A stretch of DNA of 64,000 nt from Nitrospinaceae bacterium UBA7883 (GTDB lineage: Bacteria; Nitrospinota_A; UBA7883), in contig DLRR01000002.1 of assembly GCA_002500605.1 (NCBI GenBank), forward strand, positions 146 through 64,145, written 5' to 3'. The translations under genes and the position numbers were made by a program. Numbering within the stretch: position 1 is the first letter of the stretch; the number at the start of each line of letters is the position of its first letter. The notes under the pieces were generated by a model. It saw nothing but the letters and a program-made list of their open reading frames with translations, searched no databases and had not been told where the DNA came from. Of this stretch, positions 1 to 8,803 are shown in pieces.

Positions 1-19
1 CAAATTTCTCTTTAGCCAT
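1..19 (-). CDS. tuf: Elongation factor Tu, N-terminal fragment (cut by window edge)
   Basis: Only the first six codons are inside the window; read on the minus strand they give MAKEKF, the usual start of bacterial EF-Tu. A GGGAG ribosome binding site lies about a dozen bases upstream (near 33-37). The gene follows four tRNA genes in the order Thr-Tyr-Gly-Thr, the same order as thrU-tyrU-glyT-thrT-tufB in E. coli, which is the main support for the call. EF-Tu carries aminoacyl-tRNA to the ribosome. The 113 bases between the last tRNA and this start contain an imperfect CCGG hairpin (96-113) not followed by a T tract, so transcription probably reads from the tRNAs into tuf. Confidence 0.85.
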
Positions 20-132
20 GGCATCTTACTCCCAGTTCTTCAAAGCCTTTTTTTTTGCACGATCCTTTTAAAAAAATTACTACTTCCACCACCCCCCGGC
101 CTTCTTAGACCGGACATATATTATAACGACTA

Positions 133-207
133 TGGAGCCCACGATGAGAGTTGAACTCATGACTTCTTCCTTACCAAGGAAGCGCTCTACCACTGAGCTA
201 CGCGGGC
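133..207 (-). tRNA. tRNA-Thr (anticodon GGT)
   Basis: A full cloverleaf reads on the minus strand. The acceptor arm GCCCGCG pairs with CGTGGGC (one G-T pair), the anticodon stem CTTCC/GGAAG encloses loop TTGGTAA, and the encoded 3' end is TCCA. The anticodon GGT decodes ACC and ACU. It is the last of four tRNAs before tuf and is probably processed from their common transcript. Confidence 0.96.
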
Positions 208-231
208 AAACCTTCTTAAATCAATCAATTA

Positions 232-307
<76 letters not shown>

Positions 308-312
308 CCATA

Positions 313-397
313 TGGTGGGGAGGGGAGGAGTCGAACCTCCGAAGGCGGAGCCGGCAGATTTACAGTCTGCTCCCTTTGACCACTCGGGAACCTCCCC
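313..397 (-). tRNA. tRNA-Tyr (anticodon GTA)
   Basis: An 85-base class II tRNA with a long variable arm on the minus strand. Acceptor GGGGAGG pairs with CCTCCCC, anticodon stem GCAGA/TCTGC has loop CTGTAAA, and ACCA is encoded at the 3' end. The long variable arm and GTA anticodon identify tyrosine. It is separated from tRNA-Gly by only five bases. Confidence 0.96.
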
Positions 398-473
398 AGT
401 CCGAAAAGGCAAAAATATGTTTGCCTCAACCATTATTATTTTTACACAAACACCCCACCAAACCGGGAACACT

Positions 474-549
474 TGGAGCCGGCGAAGGGATTTGAACCCA
501 TGACCTGCTGATTACAAATCAGCTGCTCTACCGACTGAGCTACACCGGC
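474..549 (-). tRNA. tRNA-Thr (anticodon TGT)
   Basis: A 76-base cloverleaf on the minus strand: acceptor GCCGGTG with CGCCGGC, anticodon stem GCTGA/TCAGC with loop TTTGTAA, and encoded CCA. Anticodon TGT reads ACA (and ACG by wobble), complementing the GGT isoacceptor of the same operon. It is the promoter-proximal gene of the tRNA-tuf operon. Confidence 0.96.
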
Positions 550-587
550 ACATTTTGATGAATCGCACCATATTTAAACAATCGCCC

Positions 588-616
588 AGTTTATTTATTC
601 GACCCACCTGTGTCAA
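588..616 (-). promoter_or_regulatory. Sigma70-type promoter of the tRNA-tuf operon
   Basis: On the minus strand a perfect -35 box TTGACA (616-611) is followed after exactly 17 bases by TAAACT (593-588), a four-of-six match to the -10 consensus. The bases just after it (GGGCGA) form a G+C-rich discriminator, typical of stable-RNA promoters under stringent control. The predicted start of transcription is about 30 bases before tRNA-Thr(TGT). Boxes and spacing are seen; stringent control is inferred. Confidence 0.75.
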
Positions 617-642
617 GAAGATATGCAAGAAATTCACCAAAT

Positions 643-837
643 TTATGTATAATTTGGCTGCACATTCGCGTGTTTTGAAAAATACCTGCTTTTTTCTCCC
701 TGTTTTATGTTGTCAGAGCTGCTTTTCGGTGTCGATTTAGGCAATACCGGCGGGCCCTTACGCCCACAGCCAAGAAAGAATAAAACAAAGACCACGGCCA
801 TTAACAGCGCAATTATCATCTTTGACAGACCGTTCAT
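643..837 (-). CDS. lptM: Small LptM-like lipoprotein
   Basis: This is a 64-residue protein with a hydrophobic N-terminal segment (residues 7-22) ending in a lipobox-like LGC, so Cys24 would be lipidated. It is followed by RKGPPVLP, close to the CG.KGPLY.P signature of the LptM (YifL) family. In E. coli LptM assists maturation of the LPS-export translocon LptD/LptE at the outer membrane. The start overlaps the argH stop by four bases, so the two are translationally coupled; argH-lptM-lysA is a common order in related bacteria, but here tRNA genes follow instead. The C-terminal 35 residues are polar and not recognised. Family membership rests mainly on the lipobox region and position. Confidence 0.7.
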   Translation of the reverse strand: MNGLSKMIIALLMAVVFVLFFLGCGRKGPPVLPKSTPKSSSDNIKQGEKSRYFSKHANVQPNYT

Positions 838-2216
838 TTGTTAAGTTTTCTTTCAATTGCTTTTATCCTAGTTATTATTCTTTTCCTAGCAGTTCCTCCA
901 TAAACGTCCTTTCCGTCTGCTGAGTCTAATGCAGTAAAGTACCTAACAGCCTGTGGCAGAGAAGGGTGAATGCCACTCAAAGTAGTTTCATCTGCTCCAG
1001 TAAACTGAAGACTATTTTCTGAGCAATGTTTGACCAACTTGCTAACAACTCCATGCGCTTCTCTAAATGGCAACCCCATCATGACCAGCGAATCGGCTAT
1101 ATCTACAGCGGTCATAAACCCCTTTTCAGAACTTGCCGAAAGCAATTCTACGTTTAACGAAAGCTCATCAATCATCTTGGTCATTATTCTAATCATTAAA
1201 GTAATCTGTTCTGAAGCGTCGAAAACTGGTTCTTTATCTTCTTGTAGGTCCTTATTGTATGTAAGCGGTAAACCTTTTAGCATTGTAAGTAGTGAAACTA
1301 GTCCGCCGTACAGTCTTCCAGTCTTGCCTCTTATCAATTCTGCCCCATCTGGATTTTTTTTCTGAGGCATAATCGATGATCCAGTCGTTAATGGTTCTGG
1401 TAGCCTCATGTGACCAAATTCTGAAGACGAGAATATAACTAACTCTTCAGCAAGTCTGGAAAGGTGGGTAGCTGTCATGGAAACGCAGAAAGTAAACTCC
1501 ACTGCAAAATCTCTATCTGATACCGCGTCCATACTGTTTTCTGAAATAGAGTCAAAACCAAGCTCTTTTGCCACTTGCTTTCGGTTAATTGAAAAGTTGG
1601 TTCCTGCCATAGCCGCTGAACCAAGAGGCAGAACGTTGACCCGTTTTCTGGCGTCTTTAAAACGACTAATATCTCTCTCGAACATTTCAAACCAAGCCAA
1701 AAACCAGTGAGCTAACCTAATAGGCTGTGCAGGTTGCATATGGGTGTAGGCTGGGGCGGCAGTGTCCACATTCTCTCTTGCTCTTCTAACTATAACTTTT
1801 TGAAAATTTAAGATTAAATTGTTTATCTCATCAATTTTATCCCTAACATAAAGGCGAAGAGCAGTGGCAACTTGATCATTTCGAGACCTTGCCGTATGCA
1901 TCTTACCTCCCACAGTGGGGCCAGTGATTTCTGATAGGCGTTTTTCAATCGCCATATGGATATCTTCATCAGAAACATTGAGTTTTAGCTTCCCAGTGTT
2001 AATTTCCGCCTCCACCTTTTCCAAAGCAGAAATTATGGCCTTAGACTCTTTTTTCTTAACTATACCGCAATCACCTAGCATGCGAACATGGGCTTTAGAC
2101 CCCTTGATGTCATGTTTGTATAGCTTGCGATCAAAGGAAATAGAAGCGTTGAACTTTTCTAGCAATGGATCAATGTTTCGCTTAAACCGATTTACCCGCT
2201 TTTTATTACCAGACAT
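834..2216 (-). CDS. argH: Argininosuccinate lyase
   Basis: ArgH splits argininosuccinate into arginine and fumarate, the last step of arginine synthesis, in the cytoplasm. The 460-residue length is normal for the family. The three conserved fumarase/aspartase-superfamily blocks are visible: TARSRND (about 108-114), THMQPAQP with the general-acid His (about 158-165), and the signature SSIMPQKKNPD (about 280-290) carrying the mobile-loop catalytic Ser. The start is supported by AGGTGAG just upstream. It shares an operon with the lptM-like gene and is divergent from mazG. The fumarate produced could feed the TCA genes a few kilobases away, though nothing shows co-regulation. Confidence 0.97.
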   Translation of the reverse strand: MSGNKKRVNRFKRNIDPLLEKFNASISFDRKLYKHDIKGSKAHVRMLGDCGIVKKKESKAIISALEKVEAEINTGKLKLNVSDEDIHMAIEKRLSEITGPTVGGKMHTARSRNDQVATALRLYVRDKIDEINNLILNFQKVIVRRARENVDTAAPAYTHMQPAQPIRLAHWFLAWFEMFERDISRFKDARKRVNVLPLGSAAMAGTNFSINRKQVAKELGFDSISENSMDAVSDRDFAVEFTFCVSMTATHLSRLAEELVIFSSSEFGHMRLPEPLTTGSSIMPQKKNPDGAELIRGKTGRLYGGLVSLLTMLKGLPLTYNKDLQEDKEPVFDASEQITLMIRIMTKMIDELSLNVELLSASSEKGFMTAVDIADSLVMMGLPFREAHGVVSKLVKHCSENSLQFTGADETTLSGIHPSLPQAVRYFTALDSADGKDVYGGTARKRIITRIKAIERKLNK

Positions 2217-2555
2217 AGCTCACCTTTTTTCAATCCACTTTTTTTGGGCCATTTGGCGGAATTTTAATACATGCCCCGTAAAAGTAAAAGTTTTTAACCA
2301 CAAGGACTTTATTATTTATCTAAACTTGTGTAGAAATGCAAAGCAAACAATCTTCAATAGGACCATTGCAACTATTATCTGTACCGCCTACAATAAAATA
2401 AGGCAACAACAACAATACTTTATTTAATTGCATCTTTAGTTAGTTCTGGTGTGATAATAAACTTCTCCATTTTAAGGTTCTAACAACATTAATGCTAGGG
2501 ACTTTTGGAGTATTTGCCCACCTTAGAATCGACGAATGATAAAAACTAGGACATT
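2217..2555. other. Intergenic region between divergent argH and mazG
   Basis: 339 bases between two genes transcribed away from each other, so it should hold both promoters. It is AT-rich. I see no convincing -35/-10 pair, RNA gene, inverted repeat or small reading frame with a ribosome binding site. An AGGA lies four bases before the mazG ATG. Confidence 0.5.
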
Positions 2556-3332
2556 ATGAGCAAATCATTTGACCGGCTTGTCTCGATTATGGGTATGTTG
2601 CGCGGTAAGGAAGGTTGTCCGTGGGATCGAGTTCAGACGCATAAAACATTAAAACCATATCTTATCGAAGAGGTTTATGAAGTTTTAGAGACAATAGACT
2701 CCAACAACAGCCAGGAGATGTGTAATGAACTAGGAGACCTAATGCTGCAAATAGTGTTTCACGCACAATTGGCTACTGAAAAAAATAAGTTCAATATAGA
2801 CGAAGTATGTGAAAGAGTTTGCGAAAAACTGATTCATCGCCATCCACATGTTTTTGCCAATACTCGAGCAGATACTCCAGAAAAGGTTCTGGCCAACTGG
2901 GAAAAGGTTAAAAGGCTGGAAAAAACAAATAAAGGTAAGTCTGTCTTAAATGGTGTGCCAACCTCCATGCCTGGATTGCTGCGGGCCTGGCGGCTACAAA
3001 ACAAGGCTAGCTCAATAGGGTTTGACTGGAATAAAACTGATGAAACGTTTGATAAGCTTCTAGAAGAAATGGGGGAACTAATAGAGGCTTACTCGCGCAG
3101 GGACTCAAATGCTATAGAAATGGAACTTGGTGACCTTTTATTCTCGTTGGTAAACGTTGCTCGTTTTCTGAAGACAAACCCAGAGGAAGCTCTCAGGAAA
3201 TCTACCAACAAGTTCATATCCAGATTTGAGTATATGGAGAAGGCTGTTGCAGATTCCGGCAGAGAAATTGACAAAATCTCATTTAAAGAGATGGGCGAAC
3301 TTTGGGATATGGCTAAAAAAGATGGTCTTTAA
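2556..3332 (+). CDS. mazG: Nucleoside triphosphate pyrophosphohydrolase MazG
   Basis: MazG hydrolyses (d)NTPs to the monophosphate and pyrophosphate, cleaning the nucleotide pool. The protein has 258 residues and two MazG domains, as in the E. coli enzyme. The N-terminal one shows EEVYE (38-42) with NELGD (57-61), and the C-terminal one EEMGELIEA with ELGDL (about 170-200), the EExxE/ExxD metal-binding pattern. It is the first of three plus-strand genes (mazG, ybgC-like, methyltransferase); 61 bases separate it from the next start. The ribosome binding site is short (AGGA). Confidence 0.95.
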   Translation: MSKSFDRLVSIMGMLRGKEGCPWDRVQTHKTLKPYLIEEVYEVLETIDSNNSQEMCNELGDLMLQIVFHAQLATEKNKFNIDEVCERVCEKLIHRHPHVFANTRADTPEKVLANWEKVKRLEKTNKGKSVLNGVPTSMPGLLRAWRLQNKASSIGFDWNKTDETFDKLLEEMGELIEAYSRRDSNAIEMELGDLLFSLVNVARFLKTNPEEALRKSTNKFISRFEYMEKAVADSGREIDKISFKEMGELWDMAKKDGL

Positions 3333-3393
3333 GACTGCATATGGTAAAAATTTAGTAACGAGAAGAAAGTATGTATTTTGGGTAGGTGTTTGA

Positions 3394-3789
3394 ATGTCAC
3401 AAACCAAAGTTGAAGTTTTCTATGAAGACACTGACTGTGGTCAAGTAGTATACTACGCGAATTACCTTCGCTATTTCGAGAGGGCACGTACACACTATTT
3501 CAAAGAGTTGGATGTGGATTTAGCCAAGTGGGCAGCAGGTGGTGTGACGTTCACGGTGTACCGCGCAGAGATAGATTACAAAAGTCCTGCTGTCTATGGT
3601 GAAATCCTTACGGTGCTAACAGATCTAGAAGAGACCAAGGGTTCACGGCTTATATTTAGCTACAAGGTAACTAGTGATAGTGATGAAAGGGTTAATGCTT
3701 TGGGAATCACAAAAATGGCGTGTGTAGGAGAAAATGGTAAGCCTCGACGCATTCCCGACGAGATAATTCAAGTAATTGGAAATCGATAA
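3394..3789 (+). CDS. ybgC: YbgC-like acyl-CoA thioesterase (hotdog fold)
   Basis: A 131-residue single-domain hotdog thioesterase of the 4-hydroxybenzoyl-CoA thioesterase/YbgC family. The N-terminal signature DTDCGQVVYYANYLRYFE (about 12-29) contains the catalytic Asp and the G-x-V-Y-x-x-N-Y pattern. Members hydrolyse acyl-CoA esters; E. coli YbgC sits with the tol-pal genes and acts near phospholipid synthesis, but there are no tol genes here, so the substrate is unknown. Its stop codon touches the start codon of the next gene with no gap, implying coupled translation. Confidence 0.9.
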   Translation: MSQTKVEVFYEDTDCGQVVYYANYLRYFERARTHYFKELDVDLAKWAAGGVTFTVYRAEIDYKSPAVYGEILTVLTDLEETKGSRLIFSYKVTSDSDERVNALGITKMACVGENGKPRRIPDEIIQVIGNR

Positions 3790-5136
3790 ATGGCTAACTT
3801 TAATAATAATGATGAAGGCTTAGTGTTAAAAACCGGCGACGACATAGACCCTAGTGAGCTTTCAAAAAGGATCAAGGAGCAGGTTCGCATAAAAATGCGC
3901 GACGGTTTTTATGATATCGATGAAGTTGATCGGGTAGCGAATACGAAGACCAAAACTAGCCTTCCCGCAGAGCCACAGGTTGAAAAAGATAAAAAAGTTG
4001 CAATGATGGAAAGACTTTCAAGCAATTGGAGCAGACATCAGGACCCCGACTTCATAACCCATAGGTCCGGCTTTCAAGGAAAACTAATCCCCATTTTAAA
4101 GAAGACCTTATTTAGACTTTCAAGAAGGGCTTATTATGTGCTTTGGGGGCAAGAAAAGTATAATAACTATGTGATGGATGCTATCGGTTACCTTCTTGCT
4201 GACACCAGTTATTACAGGGCCCGCTACCTCTCAACTGCAAATCGCGTAGAAGACCTGGACCAGCGAATATCCAAGCTTGAAAACAACTTAGCTGACTCTG
4301 TGGAAAAATTATCTAATTCGTTGGCCAACCTTGACAAACAAGGGATTTTCTTAAAGCGACGTGTTTCTGATGCACTAAAAGTTCTCTCTGACATGGAAGG
4401 GTCAAATGTATCCCAAGTTGCACAGGAAGAAAGAGCCAAGCTCGACTCGTTCGATTACCGTCTTTTTGAAAACATCCATAGAGGATCGAGGCTAGAAATC
4501 AAAAACCGTATGGGTTTATATTTGAAATGGTTTAATAACTCACAAAATGTGCTAGATGTTGGTTGTGGCCGAGGAGAGCTACTTGAAGTTTTTTCTGATA
4601 ACGGCATCTCTGCCACTGGCATAGACATCAATGAGGAAATGACCCGTGAGTGTAATGAACGAGGCCAAGAGGCTGTAGAAGCCGACGCCATGGAATACAT
4701 GGAAAACATTGATAACGACTCCCTAGGAGGCATTACCGCCATACAATTTATTGAACACCTTCCAGTGGAAGTGATGACGCGTTTCTTTGAGTTAGCATAT
4801 GACAAGCTAAAGCCAGGGGCACATATTGTGGCAGAGACAATTAACGCCGCATGCTTGGCTACATTTTGTGGTGCTTTTTATCTTGACCTGTCACATTACA
4901 AGCCACTACACCCTTTGGCCGTCCACTTTCTTTTGGAGAGGATAGGTTATAGTAGTGTTCAAATAGAGTACGTCAATCCATTTCCAAAACCATCCAGGCT
5001 AGCTCAGATACCGGATTCGCTGGCACAAGATAGCAACCTTCCTAAGCGGGTTGTAAAAGATTATAACGAAAATGTTATGAAGCTTAATAATATTCTTTTT
5101 AGCAATGCCGACTATGCTGTAATCGCCTGCAAATAA
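3790..5136 (+). CDS. SAM-dependent methyltransferase with N-terminal coiled coil
   Basis: A class I methyltransferase of 448 residues. Motif I, LDVGCGRGE, lies at about 255-263, with the adenosine-binding acidic residue in TGID (about 277-279). Ahead of it is a long charged region with a heptad-like stretch (about 150-205) that looks like a coiled coil. This build resembles methyltransferases of polysaccharide loci, including the chain-terminating WbdD type, which pair with Wzt exporters. A Wzt with a C-terminal carbohydrate-binding region is encoded at 47737-49026, so both could act on one exported glycan; this is inference. No kinase domain is visible. The gene starts directly after the ybgC-like stop. 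Confidence 0.75.
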   Translation: MANFNNNDEGLVLKTGDDIDPSELSKRIKEQVRIKMRDGFYDIDEVDRVANTKTKTSLPAEPQVEKDKKVAMMERLSSNWSRHQDPDFITHRSGFQGKLIPILKKTLFRLSRRAYYVLWGQEKYNNYVMDAIGYLLADTSYYRARYLSTANRVEDLDQRISKLENNLADSVEKLSNSLANLDKQGIFLKRRVSDALKVLSDMEGSNVSQVAQEERAKLDSFDYRLFENIHRGSRLEIKNRMGLYLKWFNNSQNVLDVGCGRGELLEVFSDNGISATGIDINEEMTRECNERGQEAVEADAMEYMENIDNDSLGGITAIQFIEHLPVEVMTRFFELAYDKLKPGAHIVAETINAACLATFCGAFYLDLSHYKPLHPLAVHFLLERIGYSSVQIEYVNPFPKPSRLAQIPDSLAQDSNLPKRVVKDYNENVMKLNNILFSNADYAVIACK

Positions 5137-5187
5137 ATCCATCGTACACAGGCGAAAAAAGATGGCATAAACTTAAGCAATTCAAAG

Positions 5188-6060
5188 TCAAGCAAACTGA
5201 GAAAGAATTCCAGCAGGGTTAACGATGTGAGTGTTCATTTTTAACTCATTTTGTTCCAACCCGAGGGCAAGTCCTACCAGTTGCTGGATATGAATTATCG
5301 GCATGTTGTACTCACCCGGTATTTCTGGTTGATAAGCATCTAGGTTTAGGTGACATAGGGGACACTGGGTTATCAAACAATCCGCCCCAGCATTTTGTGC
5401 CGAATTTAAAGCATTTCCAGATAAAGCTAGGGAATTTTTTTTGTTCATCATAATAATTGGAAATCCACAGCATTTGAGTCTAGCTGCGTAATCAACTGGG
5501 GTGGCTCCTAAAGCCTCAATTATCTTTTCCATTTCGTCTGGGCTATCTGGGTTATCCAGATCGGAGCATTCATGAGGCCTTGTTGCGTAGCATCCGTAAA
5601 AGGCACCTGCCTTAAGGCCTGTGAGCGGCCTGACAACCATATTTTTCATTTTTTCCAAAACTGAGTCACCCAAGATTACTTGACCAAAATGTTGAATCTT
5701 TACAACCCCTTTGTATTCTTTTCCACTTATTCTTTTTAGCTCTAAGTTAACTTCTGCTTTATACTCAGGGTTATTGTCCAGTTTATTTTTTGTTTTATTG
5801 TGCACACCCTGGCAAGTAATACAGATATTCATTATGTCTAAACCCTGTTCTTCGGCCAAAGCAAATGTTCTAGCATTAAGCAGATCTGCAGCCATAGGAT
5901 TATCTTCACTAATTACCCCAGCCCCACAACACGAAGCATCGGTCATCTCCGCTAACTCGATACTAAGTTTCTCACATACAGCTTCAGTAGCTGTTAACAG
6001 TTCTCGGCCCGCTCCTTTTGCTACACATCCGGTAAACAGCGCATACTTACAATTCACCAC
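5188..6060 (-). CDS. sdhE: Succinate:quinone oxidoreductase subunit E (CCG-domain protein)
   Basis: A 290-residue protein with two copies of the cysteine-rich CCG motif: Cys12, Cys44-Cys45, Cys80/Cys83 and Cys157, Cys197-Cys198, Cys233/Cys236. The same domain occurs in heterodisulfide reductase HdrB and in subunit E of type E succinate:quinone or methylmenaquinol:fumarate reductases (Sulfolobus, Campylobacter), where it replaces the haem b membrane anchors. No transmembrane segment is seen. The GTG start shares a base with the sdhB stop (TAGTG), so the three genes sdhA-sdhB-sdhE form one tight operon. Confusion with a glycolate oxidase or HdrB subunit is possible from the domain alone; the operon decides. 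Confidence 0.88.
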   Translation of the reverse strand: MVNCKYALFTGCVAKGAGRELLTATEAVCEKLSIELAEMTDASCCGAGVISEDNPMAADLLNARTFALAEEQGLDIMNICITCQGVHNKTKNKLDNNPEYKAEVNLELKRISGKEYKGVVKIQHFGQVILGDSVLEKMKNMVVRPLTGLKAGAFYGCYATRPHECSDLDNPDSPDEMEKIIEALGATPVDYAARLKCCGFPIIMMNKKNSLALSGNALNSAQNAGADCLITQCPLCHLNLDAYQPEIPGEYNMPIIHIQQLVGLALGLEQNELKMNTHIVNPAGILSQFA

Positions 6061-7088
6061 TATACCTTCCTTTCAGATATCGAGTCCTCATCAAGACGAT
6101 TGATATCACCTTTAGTGATATGTTGCGGTTTAATCTTTCTGTACTTTTTTAACCGGGAAAAGATGCTCTTTACTTCCTTGACTTTCTCGATAGATTTGTG
6201 GATAAGAGGTGGATTTTTGCCCTTAACAAACATCCTTATTCCAACTGGCAGTAGGCCGAGAAGGGCTGGAATGTTGAAAAATCCTACGCTCCTAGCCGGC
6301 AAGTAATTCTCGTTAAGCCTGCCGCTTTTAGATACGGTCTCTCGAAAACCAAGCACATGGCGTGCGCCATTATTATTTGTAATTTCTGCTTCCATTACAG
6401 CTTGGCGGATTTCTTCTATCCTAGCCATTGGCTTAGTTTCGGTTGGACATCTTGTTGAACATTCACCGCAGTGGGTACAGTCCCAAACTCCATAGAGCTC
6501 GGTAATTTGCTCAAGCCGGTCATAGGCTTTAGCGTCTCTGGAATCATAAATGAACCTATGGGCTTTAGCCAGCGTTGCCGGGCCAAAAAATTCATTGTCT
6601 ACTTCAAGGACATTACAATCGGAATAGCAGGAGGCACACAGGATACAGGTAGTTACATCATCGATTAAAAGAAACTGTTTTTGTGTCTGCTTCCTCTCCA
6701 ACTCAGGATTATCCAATGTATCTGGAACTAGGTAGGGTCTTACTTTGCGAAGCGATGCCCAAAAAGGTTCAAGGTCAACAACCAAGTCCTTAATTACCTC
6801 CATATTCCCAATTGGGTCTATTTGCACTAAACCATTCTTAGCTAGGTCGCATAATTGGGTTTTGCAGGCTAACAATGCGTGGCCGTTCACTTTCATCGCA
6901 CACGAACCACATATTGCCGAGCCGCAGGACATACGGTAAGCCAAGGAGGCATCCTGTGTTGCTCGCACCTTGTTTAAGCCATTCAAAAGAGTGATGCCAG
7001 GTTCTAATTCCATTATGTAATTCTGGTAATAAGGCTGACTATCTTTCCCTGGGTCATACCGAAAAATCTTGAGTGTTACTTTTTCCAT
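6060..7088 (-). CDS. sdhB: Succinate dehydrogenase/fumarate reductase iron-sulfur subunit
   Basis: This subunit passes electrons from the flavoprotein to the quinone site. The N-terminal ferredoxin domain has [2Fe-2S] ligands Cys55, Cys60, Cys63 and Cys75. The C-terminal domain has CxxCxxCxxxC at 148-158 and CTHCGECSTRCP at 204-215. In ordinary SdhB the second motif is C-x5-C with Ile in the middle and binds a [3Fe-4S] cluster; here that position is Cys207, the change seen in type E enzymes with a second [4Fe-4S]. At 342 residues it is about 100 longer than canonical SdhB, with a basic C-terminal tail. It starts two bases after the sdhA stop. Confidence 0.93.
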   Translation of the reverse strand: MEKVTLKIFRYDPGKDSQPYYQNYIMELEPGITLLNGLNKVRATQDASLAYRMSCGSAICGSCAMKVNGHALLACKTQLCDLAKNGLVQIDPIGNMEVIKDLVVDLEPFWASLRKVRPYLVPDTLDNPELERKQTQKQFLLIDDVTTCILCASCYSDCNVLEVDNEFFGPATLAKAHRFIYDSRDAKAYDRLEQITELYGVWDCTHCGECSTRCPTETKPMARIEEIRQAVMEAEITNNNGARHVLGFRETVSKSGRLNENYLPARSVGFFNIPALLGLLPVGIRMFVKGKNPPLIHKSIEKVKEVKSIFSRLKKYRKIKPQHITKGDINRLDEDSISERKV

Positions 7089-7090
7089 AA

Positions 7091-8803
7091 TCAGTACGTA
7101 CGTTCCTCAGGTTCAAATCTGGTAACTCGGACTGGTTTATACTTTAGCTCGCAACTACCATCGGGTTGACGAAAGACCAAAGTATGTTTCATCCAGTTCT
7201 CATCATCTCGATTGGGATAATCATCGCGGGAATGGGCACCACGGCTTTCCTTTCGAGCCTTAGCTCCAGCCACAATCAATTCGGAATATTCGAGCATATG
7301 TGAAAGCTCTAGCGCCTCTTGTATATTAACATTAAAGTTCTTGCCTTTTTCGCTAACTTTTACCCTAGTAAACCGATCCTTAAGCTCATTGACTTTCTGC
7401 TGGGCTTGTTCCATGTCATTTGCGTTTCTATACACACCGACCTTGTAGGTCATAGTTTCTTGAAGCTCTTCACGAATTGATGCCAAATGCTCACTGCCTT
7501 TGTTGTAAAGCAACTTATCAATTTCTAGTTTGGCAGCAGATATTTCTTTTTTTTCATTAACCGGAGAGAATTTCATTTCATTGGTAGCATGAAGCATCTT
7601 CTTGCCTGCTCGTCTCCCAAAAACAAGCGCCTCAAGCAATGAATTAGTACCAAGTCGGTTAGCCCCATGCACGCTGATACAAGAACACTCCCCAGCGGCA
7701 AAGAATCCTTTGCAAAGTTCTGTCTCGTTTAAAAAAACTTGGCAATCATTATCCGCTGGAATACCGCCCATAGAGTAGTGGGCTGTCGGTTGAATTGGAA
7801 CTGGGTCTTTAATTGCATCGACATCAATGAAGTCCTTTGCTAGATGATATATTTGCGGTAAACGCTCCATAATTTTGGCCTTGCCGAGGTGCCTTAAGTC
7901 CAAGAGCACATAATCCTTCTTAGGACCTGCACCCCTCCCTTCATTTATTTCGGTTTGCTCGGAACGTGAGACAATATCACGTGGCCCTAGTTCCATTTTT
8001 GTTGGTGCGTATTTGCTCATAAAGCGGTCCCCATCACTATTTATTAGGTAACCTCCTTCGCCTCTGGCAGCTTCAGAAAGTAGGATTCCATGCTCATATA
8101 GCCCTGTCGGGTGATACTGCACAAACTCCATGTCTTGCAATGGAATACCTGCTTTATATGCTGCAGTAATACCATCACCTGTATTGGCATAAGCATTAGA
8201 TGTTATTTTAAACGCCCGACCATATCCTCCGGTGGCGAAAAGTATTGTTTTAGCATGAAAAATTTCTAGCTTGCCCGTCTTTATATCTAGAGCCACCACT
8301 CCACGGCAAATGCCATCTTCTATGATGAGGCGAGTTACATACCATTCGCTGTATATCTGCAGTTCAGCTCCTCGTTTCATGCTTTGCTCGAACAGTGTGT
8401 GTAGCAGGGCATGCCCTGTGCGGTCTGCTGAGTAACATGCTCTTTTAAAAGAATGACCACCAAAAGCGCGTTGGGCAATTTTATTTTCATCAGTACGCGA
8501 AAATGCACACCCATAATGCTCAAGCTCTATTATGGTACGTGGAGCATCGCTACAAAGTATTTCGATGGCATCCTGATCTCCAATAAAATCGGCTCCTTTT
8601 ACGGTGTCATAGGTATGGGCCTCAACCGAGTCCCCATCCATGTTTGATAGAGCCGCTGCCACGCCACCTTGCGCAGCGCCTGAGTGACTCCTAGAAGGAT
8701 AGACTTTGGATATTATTGCTACATCAAGGTGCCCTGCCATCTCAAGAGCAGCACGAAGCCCCGCAAGTCCTGAACCAACAATTACAACATCGTGAGAATA
8801 CAT
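7091..8803 (-). CDS. sdhA: Succinate dehydrogenase/fumarate reductase flavoprotein subunit
   Basis: The catalytic subunit interconverts succinate and fumarate. The 570 residues show the FAD-binding [12 protein letters not shown] (9-20), the [11 protein letters not shown] block with His40 as the likely covalent FAD attachment, the substrate/proton-delivery region HPTGLYEHG with EAARGEGG (about 231-251), and [17 protein letters not shown] near residue 390. AGGG lies eight bases before the ATG. It is the first gene of the sdhA-sdhB-sdhE operon; the fumarase genes follow upstream on the same strand after a gap of about 195 bases, putting consecutive TCA steps side by side. Direction in vivo (succinate oxidation or fumarate reduction) cannot be told from sequence. 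Confidence 0.95.
   Translation of the reverse strand: MYSHDVVIVGSGLAGLRAALEMAGHLDVAIISKVYPSRSHSGAAQGGVAAALSNMDGDSVEAHTYDTVKGADFIGDQDAIEILCSDAPRTIIELEHYGCAFSRTDENKIAQRAFGGHSFKRACYSADRTGHALLHTLFEQSMKRGAELQIYSEWYVTRLIIEDGICRGVVALDIKTGKLEIFHAKTILFATGGYGRAFKITSNAYANTGDGITAAYKAGIPLQDMEFVQYHPTGLYEHGILLSEAARGEGGYLINSDGDRFMSKYAPTKMELGPRDIVSRSEQTEINEGRGAGPKKDYVLLDLRHLGKAKIMERLPQIYHLAKDFIDVDAIKDPVPIQPTAHYSMGGIPADNDCQVFLNETELCKGFFAAGECSCISVHGANRLGTNSLLEALVFGRRAGKKMLHATNEMKFSPVNEKKEISAAKLEIDKLLYNKGSEHLASIREELQETMTYKVGVYRNANDMEQAQQKVNELKDRFTRVKVSEKGKNFNVNIQEALELSHMLEYSELIVAGAKARKESRGAHSRDDYPNRDDENWMKHTLVFRQPDGSCELKYKPVRVTRFEPEERTY

Noticed and set aside
1915..2427. A 170-codon plus-strand frame
   Set aside because: It is antisense to argH and extends into the intergenic gap, with no ribosome binding site or recognisable domain.
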